From Acinetobacter calcoaceticus DSM 30006 = CIP 81.8 (GTDB lineage: Bacteria; Pseudomonadota; Gammaproteobacteria; Pseudomonadales; Moraxellaceae), in the NCBI RefSeq assembly GCF_000368965.1, contig NZ_KB849780.1:2428340-2492339 (forward strand): a stretch of 64,000 bases of DNA. The letters run 5' to 3'. A model generated the notes under the pieces. The model worked only from the letters and a program-made list of their open reading frames with translations. It had not been told where the DNA came from and searched no databases. Made by a program: the position numbers and the translations under genes. This document shows, piece by piece, positions 1-13,369 of the stretch. Within the stretch, counting starts at the first letter, position 1; each line of letters begins with the position of its first letter.

Positions 1-466
<466 letters not shown>

Positions 467-718
467 TTAAGCTCCGAAAAGGCTTGCTTTACGCCATTCA
501 TCTTTGGTCATTGCACGAATTGTTACCGCGTGAACTTCCCCACTTGCAATATAAGTATTTAATGGTGCATAAACTAACTGTTGACGAGCCACTGTACGCT
601 TACCTTCAAATTGATCATCCACTATACGGAGGTCAAATTTTCCGGCCTGTCCGCTCACCGCCACTTCCGCTACAGGGAAAGCTTCTTTTAAAATTTGAGT
701 GAGCTGTTCACTATTCAT
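467..718 (-). CDS. ibaG: BolA family protein IbaG
   Basis: This is a small (83-residue) BolA-fold protein of the IbaG/YrbA type. The family partners monothiol glutaredoxins in iron-sulfur cluster handling and responds to acid stress. The sequence has the class II KH-like BolA core, with the helix segment RQQLVYAPLN and the VHAVTIRAMT strand typical of IbaG. I place the start at the inner Met (MNSEQLTQ, complement of 716-718). The longer frame starting at 736 adds only six poorly conserved residues, so that choice is uncertain. Location directly upstream of murA is the usual gammaproteobacterial arrangement and supports the name. Confidence 0.88.
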   Translation of the reverse strand: MNSEQLTQILKEAFPVAEVAVSGQAGKFDLRIVDDQFEGKRTVARQQLVYAPLNTYIASGEVHAVTIRAMTKDEWRKASLFGA

Positions 719-810
719 TGCAAAGACCTCTGACACAACCTAAGGGGTAAAACGGAGTATTTTACTATAACTTTTTCCAAGAATTCAGTACGTGTTTATA
801 TTTTATCAAT

Positions 811-838
811 AAAAAAGAGGCTATCTTTCAAGCCTCTC
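811..838 (-). terminator. Intrinsic terminator after hpf
   Basis: A 7-bp stem (816-822 pairs with 831-837) is followed on the minus strand by a six-T run (816-811). It sits just past the hpf stop codon and would separate hpf from ibaG-murA. Confidence 0.75.
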
Positions 839-856
839 TTAACTTCAAAAAACTTA

Positions 857-1195
857 TTAAACAGAAACAGTAACTTGCGAATAAGTACATTGCATTTTTC
901 GATATCTTAATAATTGTCTTTTTAATTTTTCAGTCAACTTTTTAATTGAAGTATACATATCATCAGCAGTTGCCTGAGCAAACAACTCAATCCCCGGCAA
1001 TCTTACAATAGCCTCTGCAACATGATTTGAACTGCCCTTATGAGAGCGCTTATCAACTTGATGATCTTTCGTTAATTTAATCTGCATACTGTTCACCTGA
1101 TCTAGGTGTTTCGTTAATTGATTAAATTTTGATTTAATATTTTCTTCTATAGCTGGTGTAATTGCTAAATGATGTCCACGAATCGTTATTTGCAT
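857..1195 (-). CDS. hpf: Ribosome hibernation-promoting factor, short form
   Basis: HPF/YfiA-family protein of 112 residues that binds the decoding region of the 30S subunit in stationary phase and promotes 100S dimers or idle 70S ribosomes. The start MQITIRGHHLAITPAIEE and the length fit the short HPF class; there is no C-terminal dimerisation extension of the long form. An open frame extends upstream to 1276, but the Met at 1195 has a good purine-rich ribosome site (GGTGAGGG) about 8 bases upstream and matches the family start. It follows rpoN on the same strand, the standard order in this group. High confidence. Confidence 0.93.
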   Translation of the reverse strand: MQITIRGHHLAITPAIEENIKSKFNQLTKHLDQVNSMQIKLTKDHQVDKRSHKGSSNHVAEAIVRLPGIELFAQATADDMYTSIKKLTEKLKRQLLRYRKMQCTYSQVTVSV

Positions 1196-1363
1196 AATTC
1201 TATCCCTCACCTTTTTTAGGTTATCTAAAGAAGAACTAAAACGATTTAATGTTATCAAAAAGATAAATTGGGACAATTAAACCATTTTAGCTACTCCTCT
1301 TGGTGAAAATGAAATTTCATTATTTCGTCATAATGAATCTCTAGAATAGCCATACTTCAAAAT

Positions 1364-2812
1364 TTAGATCAAGACTTTTCTTTCAGACGATGAAGGAATA
1401 TGTAACGATTCTCGATATTTTGCGACGGTACGTCGCGCCACTTCAATTCCCTCATCTTTTAATAATGTAGCAATTACATTATCTGACAAAGGTTTACATG
1501 GATTTTCACTTGCTACAAGTTTTTTAATCATGGCACGAATTGCAGTAGAAGAAGCCTCACCTCCCGCAGTAGTACCTACATGGCTAGAGAAAAAATATTT
1601 CAACTCAAAAAGGCCCCGTGGAGTAAGCATATATTTATTTGTGGTTACGCGAGAAACTGTAGATTCATGCAATTCCACCTCTTCAGCAACATCTCGGAGA
1701 ACCAGCGGTTTCATTGCTTCAGCACCTATCTCCAAAAAAGCTTTTTGATGCTCAACAATACAAGATGCTACTTTTAATAGCGTCTTATGTCTTTCATCAA
1801 TGCTTTTAATAAAGTTTTTTGCCTCAAGCATCTGATTACGTAAATATAAATTGTCTTCACTTTGATCTGCTCTACGAATCATACTTGAGTAAAAACTATT
1901 AATTCTTAATTTAGGCAGCACATCTGGATTTAGTTGAACCTGCCAATGTAAATCTTTTTTAGAAACCACCACATCGGGAATTTGATAATCTGATTCTTGT
2001 TTATCAAATTCCATACCAGGATAGGGTTTTAATGTTTTTAAAAGATTGATTGCAAACTTCAATTGATCTTTTGTTAGACCTGTCTGCTTGAGTAATTTAT
2101 TTAGATCATTTGCTATTAAAAGTTCGTAATATTGCAATAGGCTTTTTGCCTCGTTTAAATATTCAACGTCTTTCGATAAAAATTCGAGCTGTATTTTTAA
2201 ACATTCTGCTAAATTACGTGAACCGATTCCTAATGGGTCAAGTCTTTGAATATGCTTTAAAACAACCAAAACTTCATCTTCTTCTATCTCTTCTTCAATA
2301 TCCATTTCATTCAATAATTGCTGTGATGCTAAAATAATTTCCTCTAATTCAGCATCCAAGAATCCTTTATCATCTAATGCATCAACAATACAATAAGCAA
2401 TTAATTGATCTATTTTAGAAAAGTGTAGAAGATTAACTTGTTCTAGAATATGTTCTTTTAAAGATAATTGAACTTGGCGATTATCCTCTCGCTCTTCAAA
2501 TTCTGGAGTAGCCAAAGCCGTCGATTGATGAGTATAAATATCATCCCATTCAGTATCGACTGGTAAATCATCAGGCAAATGGTTTGCATTTAGTTCAGTT
2601 GTTAAGTCATCTGAGTCTTTACTTTCTAATGTAGACAGACTTTCCGTTAATGACTCTTCTTCTATTTTTTCAAGTAAAGGATTACTATCTAGTTGGATCT
2701 GAATTTCTTGTTCAAGCTCTAAACTAGAAAGTTGTAACAAACGAATCGCCTGCTGCAATTGAGGTGTTAACGATAGAGAATTCGCAACTTTCAACCCAAC
2801 AGATAATTTCAT
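1364..2812 (-). CDS. rpoN: RNA polymerase sigma-54 factor
   Basis: Sigma-54 (482 residues) directs RNA polymerase to -24/-12 promoters and needs an AAA+ activator. Region I is visible as the Gln/Leu-rich N-terminus (SLTPQLQQAIRLLQLSSLEL). An acidic region II follows at about residues 45-110 (many Asp/Glu), then the core-binding domain and a C-terminal HTH. The RpoN box ARRTVAKYRE lies at about residues 459-468, near the C-terminus, and recognises the -24 element. The start at 2812 (MKLSVGLKV) matches the family; the frame upstream to 2839 is unlikely to be translated. The gene lies about 230 bp downstream of the rrn terminator; that AT-rich gap should hold its promoter, which I could not pinpoint. 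Confidence 0.96.
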   Translation of the reverse strand: MKLSVGLKVANSLSLTPQLQQAIRLLQLSSLELEQEIQIQLDSNPLLEKIEEESLTESLSTLESKDSDDLTTELNANHLPDDLPVDTEWDDIYTHQSTALATPEFEEREDNRQVQLSLKEHILEQVNLLHFSKIDQLIAYCIVDALDDKGFLDAELEEIILASQQLLNEMDIEEEIEEDEVLVVLKHIQRLDPLGIGSRNLAECLKIQLEFLSKDVEYLNEAKSLLQYYELLIANDLNKLLKQTGLTKDQLKFAINLLKTLKPYPGMEFDKQESDYQIPDVVVSKKDLHWQVQLNPDVLPKLRINSFYSSMIRRADQSEDNLYLRNQMLEAKNFIKSIDERHKTLLKVASCIVEHQKAFLEIGAEAMKPLVLRDVAEEVELHESTVSRVTTNKYMLTPRGLFELKYFFSSHVGTTAGGEASSTAIRAMIKKLVASENPCKPLSDNVIATLLKDEGIEVARRTVAKYRESLHIPSSSERKVLI

Positions 2813-3044
2813 ATATTTTAGATTCCATAAAACAAGCAAAAACCATGCCTATTCAACATTTATAACATATAGTTTCTATTTATCATACATATCAGTTTGA
2901 AATTTTCAGAAGAAAAATAGATTTTTTATTAAAAAATCTTGCTGCAGAATAGCCCTATTTATCGATTAGATATTTTTGTTAATTAATTGCTACTTACGCA
3001 GGCTTACTATTTTCGGATTCTTTATTTTCGTATTTTAATTTGCG

Positions 3045-3083
3045 CATAAAAAAACACCCTCAACTGTTAAGTTGAGGGTGTTT
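3045..3083 (-). terminator. rRNA operon terminator
   Basis: A 12-bp perfect stem (3053-3064 pairs with 3071-3082, loop TGTTAA in plus-strand reading) is followed on the minus strand by a run of T residues. It lies 9 bp after the 5S gene, so it ends the rrn transcript. Confidence 0.92.
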
Positions 3084-3091
3084 GAATAATG

Positions 3092-3206
3092 AGCTGGCGA
3101 TGACTTACTCTCACATGGGAAACCCCACACTACCATCAGCGCTAAGAGGTTTCACTTCTGAGTTCGGGAAGGGATCAGGTGGTTCACTCTTGCTATGGTC
3201 GCCAGC
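3092..3206 (-). rRNA. rrf: 5S ribosomal RNA
   Basis: About 115 bases. The two ends, GCTGGCGAC and the complementary GTCATCGCCAGC, pair to form helix I, and the interior contains the conserved CCGAACTCAGAAGTGAAAC loop region. It is the last gene of the rrn operon, just before the terminator. End positions are accurate to a few bases. Confidence 0.95.
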
Positions 3207-3370
3207 ACAACTGGTATGGATACTTGCATTGGTCTTATTGGTTGCCGATGCGTTTTCCAAATCTTTACAGATGGGCTGATTGAGTCTTACTATATTTTGT
3301 TCATTTTAGCTAAGCGTATAACTAAATCAAGTTGCTTTGCATATTAATGAATCGATTGATGCTTTATATA

Positions 3371-3393
3371 CAACTGCTTGGGTGTTGTATAGT

Positions 3394-3397
<4 letters not shown>
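3371..3397 (-). other. 23S rRNA processing stem, 3' arm
   Basis: This stretch is complementary to the region just 5' of 23S (about 6276-6303). Paired, they form the long stem that brackets pre-23S rRNA and is the expected RNase III substrate. The core GGGTTGTATAGTCAAG pairs with CTTGACTATACAACACCC with a one-base bulge. Confidence 0.75.
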
Positions 3398-6284
<2,887 letters not shown>

Positions 6285-6652
6285 ACAACCCCAAACAGTC
6301 GTTATTACCTACAAGGAGTAATAAGACATGATCAATGATTTCTCATCAATCTCTTACAGTTTGAAGTACTGTGTATTTAAACACTGTACAGCTTCAATCT
6401 AATTCATATACCAAAACGCTTGATTCAGTTAATTTGCTAGTTCTCAATTAATTCCAAGATCAGAATTACTTCCTCTCTCTTCATTATTGAGTGAACAATT
6501 TATTTCAGACTCAATTTTGCCAATCTGTTAATGAATAAACATGCCTTCGTCAGGTCATGCTTAATACCGTGATACTTAAATCACAGAAGTTAATAAACCA
6601 AGATTTAAATCTTTATTTACTAATTTCTGTAATCCGAACTTCTCTTAAGTTC
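6285..6652 (-). other. Internal transcribed spacer between tRNA-Ala and 23S
   Basis: About 370 bp of AT-rich spacer transcribed as part of the rrn operon. It contains the 5' arm of the 23S processing stem at its start (6276-6303). No further tRNA and no convincing reading frame is seen in it. Confidence 0.8.
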
Positions 6653-6728
6653 TGGTGGAGACTAGGAGAGTCGAACTCCTGACCTCCTGCGTGCAAAGCA
6701 GGCGCTCTACCAACTAAGCTAAGTCCCC
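6653..6728 (-). tRNA. alaT: tRNA-Ala (TGC)
   Basis: 76 bases including encoded CCA. On the minus strand the gene starts GGGGACTTAGCTTAG, the anticodon loop reads TTTGCAC (anticodon TGC), the T arm contains GTTCGAC and the end is ACCA. The Ile-Ala pair in the 16S-23S spacer is typical of Acinetobacter rrn operons. Confidence 0.97.
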
Positions 6729-6784
6729 AGCTTACATCATCAGTTATGTATCTTCTTTTCTATAACTTCAACCAGTCAAAGTCA

Positions 6785-6861
<77 letters not shown>

Positions 6862-6873
6862 TCAGATACATCT

Positions 6874-6897
6874 ATGAAGAACAACTTGTTGTGGATT
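6874..6897 (-). other. 16S rRNA processing stem, 3' arm
   Basis: This segment just 3' of 16S is complementary (with one extra base) to 8597-8619 in the 16S leader. On the minus strand the leader has ATGAAGAACAACTTG and the 3' flank has CAAGTTGTTCTTCAT. Together they form the stem that brackets pre-16S rRNA for RNase III. Confidence 0.78.
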
Positions 6898-6920
6898 CTT
6901 ACCAATCGTCAATCTTTCGT

Positions 6921-8458
<1,538 letters not shown>

Positions 8459-8830
8459 AAAATCATTTTGCACCTTATTAAAGACAAGGTGCCAATTCTG
8501 GCTCATCAATTTTCTGACTTAAATTTCGCTCAAATAAACTTCGAGTAATTTAAAACAATCAATCAATGAACATATTTCGATCAATCAATCAGTAAAAATC
8601 CACACAAGTTGTTCTTCATAATCTCTTAATGATCTTCTTACTGGTTCGTCACCAGCAAGCTAGGTCGGCTATATTACTCTTAATCTCTTAAAAGTCAACA
8701 GGTAATTTCGATATTTTTAAAACTTATTCTCAAAACCAACTTCTTATCAAATTCATCACTTAAAGCAATCAACTCAATTCCAAGTAACTGTTTTTCAACA
8801 AGTTTCTATCTGCATCACCGCCGATGGATG
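8459..8830 (-). other. rRNA operon leader
   Basis: About 370 bp between the upstream rrn promoter and 16S. It contains the 5' arm of the 16S processing stem (8597-8619) and a possible second promoter (8671-8698). No gene is visible. I could not assign a boxA antitermination site with confidence. Confidence 0.7.
8671..8698 (-). promoter_or_regulatory. Possible second rrn promoter
   Basis: On the minus strand TTGACT (complement of 8693-8698) is followed after 16 bp by TAATAT (complement of 8671-8676), with a GC-rich GCCGACC discriminator downstream. That fits an rrn P2-type promoter, but the -10 is imperfect. Confidence 0.5.
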
Positions 8831-8833
8831 TGC

Positions 8834-8861
8834 ATTATAGACTATTAAATTCCCTTGGCAA
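8834..8861 (-). promoter_or_regulatory. rRNA operon promoter
   Basis: On the minus strand TTGCCA (complement of 8856-8861), a 16-bp spacer and a perfect TATAAT (complement of 8834-8839). It points into the 16S leader. Transcription should start near 8827. Confidence 0.8.
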
Positions 8862-8952
8862 GCGAAAATTAAAAACTTATGACCTGAGCGTTCATTTTTA
8901 AAACAACAACCATATTAACCAATTGTTTTATATCAATAATTATTTTAATTAT

Positions 8953-9549
8953 TTATTTTTGACTTAAATAAGCCAGGATCATGCTCGATAATTCTTGTTT
9001 AAGTTGTTGTTCTGAGATAAGAAAATTGTTCTGACTAACATATCTCATCATTGTAAAAAGCGTACTATTGATAATTACAAAGGATTTATGCTTCACCTGT
9101 TCGAAGTCCCATTGATGGGGATTTCTACTAAATGTATATAGTCCAACTTCAAAAAAATGTTTTTCTAAAATCTGAGCAGCTTGCGAATGACTATAGTCAT
9201 GCCAATGCTTCAGTACCTCTATAAAAAATCCATGATCGGCTTTTAATGCAGCAAATCCTAGTTCTATTGCTAAGGGGATAAGGATATCCAAAGGAATATT
9301 TCCTTGCTGCATAACTAATTCTTTGAGTTGTTGCCCCAATAGTTCGCTTTTACGGCGCAACAGTTCTTCTATGATTTGATCTTTATTCTCAAAGTATTGG
9401 TAAATTGAACCCACACTTACTCCAGATCTCTCTGCAATTTTAGGAGTCGTGGTATGGAGCAATCCATATTGGGCAATACAGTGCTGTGTCGCCTCTAAAA
9501 TATGGTCAACAATAATTTTTGAACGCTGTTGCTGTGGGGCTTTTCTCAT
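8953..9549 (-). CDS. TetR/AcrR family transcriptional regulator
   Basis: A 198-residue TetR-family repressor. The N-terminal HTH covers about residues 10-58 and ends in the family signature VSVGSIYQYFENKDQIIEEL. The rest is an all-helical ligand domain without a recognisable ligand class. It is divergent from the MpaB-like oxygenase gene at 9639 across an 89-bp gap that holds a perfect 12-bp palindrome, so I infer that it represses itself and that gene. The ligand is unknown. Start: ATG at the complement of 9547-9549. Confidence 0.88.
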   Translation of the reverse strand: MRKAPQQQRSKIIVDHILEATQHCIAQYGLLHTTTPKIAERSGVSVGSIYQYFENKDQIIEELLRRKSELLGQQLKELVMQQGNIPLDILIPLAIELGFAALKADHGFFIEVLKHWHDYSHSQAAQILEKHFFEVGLYTFSRNPHQWDFEQVKHKSFVIINSTLFTMMRYVSQNNFLISEQQLKQELSSMILAYLSQK

Positions 9550-9583
9550 TGGTTTTTTTATTCTTTAAATGTGAATTGAATGC

Positions 9584-9595
9584 GAATAATTATTC
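9584..9595. promoter_or_regulatory. Candidate TetR operator
   Basis: GAATAATTATTC is a perfect 12-bp palindrome in the intergenic region between the divergent TetR and oxygenase genes. The position fits an operator; the binding protein is inferred. Confidence 0.5.
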
Positions 9596-9638
9596 ATATT
9601 AGCCTATTTATTATTCAGTTCAATAAGTAAGTGACAAT

Positions 9639-10853
9639 ATGCAAACAAGTAGCCCGACTCGACTTGCCTCTTTTAATGACATGCAAGACAGTAATTTCTT
9701 TACTCAGTTTTTAAATGTCTGTTGCGAAAAACCAGCACAACCAAACTATGCAGAATATGTGTCTTTACAACGTGCTCTTTATGAAGGGGACGTTGAAATG
9801 GATAAAGTAATTGATTGGGTTATGCAAAATCCAAAAGATCACCGCATGATTTTTGAGAAGATATTATTTCAAGGCCGCGATGACTTATCTGAGCCGATGC
9901 CCACCGAGTTAGAAAATTTCTTTAATTACATTGAACAAAAGCCTGAATGGCTAGACCAACACCAAATTGATGAGGCTATTAAATTTACTCATCGTTTAGG
10001 AATAAATAATGGTTTTATTCTTAGAGATTTATCTTTGATGGCGGGATATTTATATCCAGGATTTAATCAACCTTTAATTTTAACTGGCGCATTGAAGAAA
10101 CAAGCAGGAATACGTTTAGCAGAGACTACAAAATGGTGGGTTGATATTACTGAACCCCATGGTCTTAGCCGTTTGAGTTCAGGTTTCACCTCAACCATTT
10201 ATGTTCGCTTTATTCATGCACTTGTTCGCCGACAATTAAAAAAGTCTGATCGTTGGGATAGCGAAGTTTGGGGAATTCCTCTTAATCAATTTGATTTAGC
10301 AATGACTAATTTGGCTTTTAGCAGTGTAGTTTTACTCGGTATTAGAGCTTTAGGTGTATGGCCGACAAAACAGGAAACTAAGAATTTTTTACATTTTTGG
10401 CGTTATGTTGGCTGGTTAATGGGTATTGATGAAAAATGGCTTATTCAATCTGAAACCCAAGGCTGGCGGTTACTTTACTGGATGCAGTTTGCCCACCCGC
10501 GCTCCGATCACAGCAGTGTTGAGTTAGGATCAAGCTTATCTAAAGAGCCTTTTGAGAGAAAATATCTGCATTTACGCTCTTTGCAGCAGAAGCTTGCTTA
10601 CCGACAACATTTAGAACTTACACAATTTTTTATTGGTAAGAAAAGAATGAAACTACTCGGATTGCCTCAGCAGTCTGCTTCATGGTTTGCTTATTATCTG
10701 ATTTTGCGTAATTCATTACTTTATAGTGGTGCAAAGCTTTCACCAAAAATTGAAAACTTCTTATCCAAATCAGGGCGTAATATACAAAAACTTGGTCTAA
10801 GTCTTTATCAGACTCAAGGTAAAGCAAAAACCTTGGCGAGTATGCATCAATAA
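9639..10853 (+). CDS. MpaB / Lcp-like (DUF2236) oxygenase family protein
   Basis: A 404-residue member of the MpaB/latex-clearing-protein (DUF2236) superfamily, b-type haem proteins that include rubber oxygenase Lcp. The family hallmark VRFIHALVRRQL lies at 189-200, with His193 the probable haem ligand. Arg159 and Thr163 have the same spacing to this His as Arg164, Thr168 and His198 of Streptomyces LcpK30 (from memory). There is no signal peptide, so it is probably cytoplasmic, unlike secreted Lcp. It is divergent from a TetR gene that likely controls it. The substrate is unknown; a lipid or isoprenoid is only a guess. Confidence 0.78.
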   Translation: MQTSSPTRLASFNDMQDSNFFTQFLNVCCEKPAQPNYAEYVSLQRALYEGDVEMDKVIDWVMQNPKDHRMIFEKILFQGRDDLSEPMPTELENFFNYIEQKPEWLDQHQIDEAIKFTHRLGINNGFILRDLSLMAGYLYPGFNQPLILTGALKKQAGIRLAETTKWWVDITEPHGLSRLSSGFTSTIYVRFIHALVRRQLKKSDRWDSEVWGIPLNQFDLAMTNLAFSSVVLLGIRALGVWPTKQETKNFLHFWRYVGWLMGIDEKWLIQSETQGWRLLYWMQFAHPRSDHSSVELGSSLSKEPFERKYLHLRSLQQKLAYRQHLELTQFFIGKKRMKLLGLPQQSASWFAYYLILRNSLLYSGAKLSPKIENFLSKSGRNIQKLGLSLYQTQGKAKTLASMHQ

Positions 10854-10872
10854 TTTTCCAAGCCTAAAAATA

Positions 10873-10907
10873 AAGAATGGAAGTCTGGATATCAGACTTC
10901 CATTCTT
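10873..10907. terminator. Shared hairpin terminator between convergent genes
   Basis: A perfect 15-bp inverted repeat (10873-10887 with 10893-10907) with a 5-base loop lies between the oxygenase stop and the convergent membrane-protein stop. A T-rich tail is present on the minus side; the plus side lacks a strong one. Confidence 0.7.
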
Positions 10908-10920
10908 AAATGTTAGGAAC

Positions 10921-11127
10921 TTATTGAGGCGATGAACTATGCATTTCAGCATGATTCATTTGCTCGTGTGACTCCACCATCTGCTTCTTTTTTTGACTTG
11001 GCATGTAGTCAGGCTCATTGTTGATCGCCAAGTAAAAAATAATCATAAATAATAAGCTCAAGATAGAAGCCACAATAAGTAACTTCCATCCCCACCAAGA
11101 CTGTTCAGGCGATAATTTATTTGTCAT
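10921..11127 (-). CDS. Small membrane protein with Met/His-rich tail
   Basis: A 68-residue protein with one membrane helix (about residues 13-35, WGWKLLIVASILSLLFMIIF). Its hydrophilic C-terminal tail carries a Met/His pattern (HEQMNHAEMH) that could bind copper. I chose the Met at 11127 because a GAGAG element precedes it at normal spacing; the Met at 11145 would add six residues. It follows the OprC-like copper receptor on the same strand with a 54-bp gap, so a shared copper role is inferred. No family is recognised. Confidence 0.6.
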   Translation of the reverse strand: MTNKLSPEQSWWGWKLLIVASILSLLFMIIFYLAINNEPDYMPSQKKKQMVESHEQMNHAEMHSSSPQ

Positions 11128-11181
11128 TTCATTTCTCTCATTCAATTAATATTTTCAGTTCATTTTATTCGCTATAGCTTA

Positions 11182-13296
11182 TTAAAACTTCATGCTCATA
11201 CGAACCCAGTAGTTTCTTCCGATATTATTGAACTGCTCTTCACTCGCAAATCCAAAGCCTGCACTACCCGCTTTGTTTAAGTGTTCGGTGTAGGTTTTAT
11301 CTAATACGTTGTCGATACCAGCAGATACATCAATATCTTTACGAAGGTTGTAGCTTCCGTTCAAAGATAATGTTGAAAAACCTTTACTTGGTTTTAGGTC
11401 ATATCCCACGATGTTACCTTGATGTAGACTCACGCGGTTTTGCTCAGCAACAGCTCGCCACAACAGACCTAAATTATATTTATCAGCTACATATCGAATA
11501 TTTAGTCGACCTTCTAAAGGTGAAATTTGAGGTAAAGGTTTGTCATCTGTGGTGTTTTTACCCCATGCATACATAGCACTTAAATCTGCCTGAATATGGT
11601 CGGTAAATTGATATCCAATACCCACTTCCGCCCCTGCAATGGTTGCATCGACATTTTTAGCGCCCGCGGTAATATCATGACTCATATCATGTCCACCCAT
11701 ATCCGTGCTTGGGTGGTGGTGGTAACTCATTAAAATGTAGTCATCTACTAAACCTGCATAGGCAGAAGCCCATGTATTTAAAGCGCCATGTTGTTGCTGA
11801 AAGCCCAGATCCAACTGTAGTGTTTTCTCAGGATTTACACCGTTAAAGGTATTGGTTGAGCCAGCATTACCATGTTTAGGCGAAAAAAGTTCCCAATAAT
11901 CAGGCATACGTTCTACATAACCTAAACCGATATAGCTTTTTAGGTCATGCTCAGGATATTGATTTTCCCAGCGGACAAATGCACTTGGTAAAGTCTTTTC
12001 AAGTTTAGTATTAAAGCCTTTTGCTTGAGAATCTGCGCGCTCATCTTCAACTGTTACTCGATCTAAACGCACACCTGTAACCAGTTTGTTGAGATCGTTC
12101 CATTGATAACCGAGTTCACCAAAAGCACCATATGATTGAAAACGCATATCTTGACGATATGGAATATTCATAGAAGGCATCGTTGGTGATGACATGCTGC
12201 CGCCATGTTTATTAAATTGAGAATCTACACCTGTGATCAGACTCCATTGATTCCATTCAGATGTCATGGCTAAGCGCGAGTTTAGTGTACGGCGTGTCAC
12301 TTGCATTGCCATTGGGTTCGGCATCAGCATCGTCATACCACCATGGTTCATTTCAACTAATGGCGGTGTACGCAAGCTAAAGTTATCCATAATATGGTCG
12401 TTATAGCTGTAGTTCACCTGCCCTTCTATTTTCTTGATGACATTAGTGATGTTTTTCTTTTCAAAACGTAGACCTAAGCTTTCACGCGCAAATTGTGAAC
12501 CGTCCATTGAACGTCCAGCATAAAGCGATTCGCCATCAGATTTTCCACCAGTGAGTTCAACCCAAGTGTTTTCATCTGGAGTGAAACCAATCGCCACATC
12601 AGCATTCCATTTTTCCCATGCTGAAGGTACGGTATTGCCGTCACCATCTTGATAACTATTGGACTCTGAACGATTAGCATTTAAACGGATATATTTTTTC
12701 TCATCACCAATTGCCGCTTCAACATTATGGTCAATACGCCCATATGAACCTAACAAAACACTGGCTTGCCCACGATAAGGTTTCTCTGTAGTGAGCTTTT
12801 CAGGCTGACGTTCAAAAAGGACAGTCGCTGCTGAACCCGTATTGGCATATTGAACTGTTTGCGGACCTTTAATCACAGAAATACGATCATAACTTTCTGG
12901 AGAAATATAAGAAGTTGGGGCATCCATACGGTTTGGGCATGCGCCTAAATTTTCAGTTCCGTCAGTTAGAATTTTTATGCGTGAGCCAAACATACCTCGG
13001 AATGTTACATCGCCATTTGTTCCACCGCTTTGTATTGAGTTAAAACCCATAATACTTTGCAGGTAATCTGCACCATCTGTAGCAGGTACTGGCTGAATCG
13101 GTTGCTTTGGATCTGCATGAACAATAAGACCGTTTGCATCATTGCCTTGCTGTGCTGTAACAACGATAGGTGCCAATGAATGAAGTGTTTTGGTATCGAC
13201 ATCATTTTTTTGGGAATCAGCAAAAACTAGACCCGAATGAGAAACAGCAAGCATCGCAACCCATAAAGGTTGTAATAAGAATTTAGAATGTGACAT
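11182..13296 (-). CDS. oprC: TonB-dependent copper receptor, OprC-like
   Basis: A 704-residue outer-membrane receptor with a signal peptide (about 1-26, ending VFA), a TonB-box-like SLAPIVVTA at 40-48, a plug domain and a C-terminal beta barrel ending in MSMKF. The plug contains Cys120 and Met124 in the motif GACPNRM. A CxxxM pair is the copper-binding feature reported for Pseudomonas OprC. Met/His-rich loops (around 325-345 and 540-560) support copper binding. Upstream lies a DUF2946 protein and downstream a Met/His-tailed membrane protein, forming a likely copper-responsive operon. The closest family is the TonB-dependent copper receptors. Confidence 0.88.
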   Translation of the reverse strand: MSHSKFLLQPLWVAMLAVSHSGLVFADSQKNDVDTKTLHSLAPIVVTAQQGNDANGLIVHADPKQPIQPVPATDGADYLQSIMGFNSIQSGGTNGDVTFRGMFGSRIKILTDGTENLGACPNRMDAPTSYISPESYDRISVIKGPQTVQYANTGSAATVLFERQPEKLTTEKPYRGQASVLLGSYGRIDHNVEAAIGDEKKYIRLNANRSESNSYQDGDGNTVPSAWEKWNADVAIGFTPDENTWVELTGGKSDGESLYAGRSMDGSQFARESLGLRFEKKNITNVIKKIEGQVNYSYNDHIMDNFSLRTPPLVEMNHGGMTMLMPNPMAMQVTRRTLNSRLAMTSEWNQWSLITGVDSQFNKHGGSMSSPTMPSMNIPYRQDMRFQSYGAFGELGYQWNDLNKLVTGVRLDRVTVEDERADSQAKGFNTKLEKTLPSAFVRWENQYPEHDLKSYIGLGYVERMPDYWELFSPKHGNAGSTNTFNGVNPEKTLQLDLGFQQQHGALNTWASAYAGLVDDYILMSYHHHPSTDMGGHDMSHDITAGAKNVDATIAGAEVGIGYQFTDHIQADLSAMYAWGKNTTDDKPLPQISPLEGRLNIRYVADKYNLGLLWRAVAEQNRVSLHQGNIVGYDLKPSKGFSTLSLNGSYNLRKDIDVSAGIDNVLDKTYTEHLNKAGSAGFGFASEEQFNNIGRNYWVRMSMKF

Positions 13297-13369
13297 TTTT
13301 TATACGCTCTAAAACATAAATAAAGTGATATTGAAGTCAATCAAGACCCCAACAAAAATTTGCTTTTAT

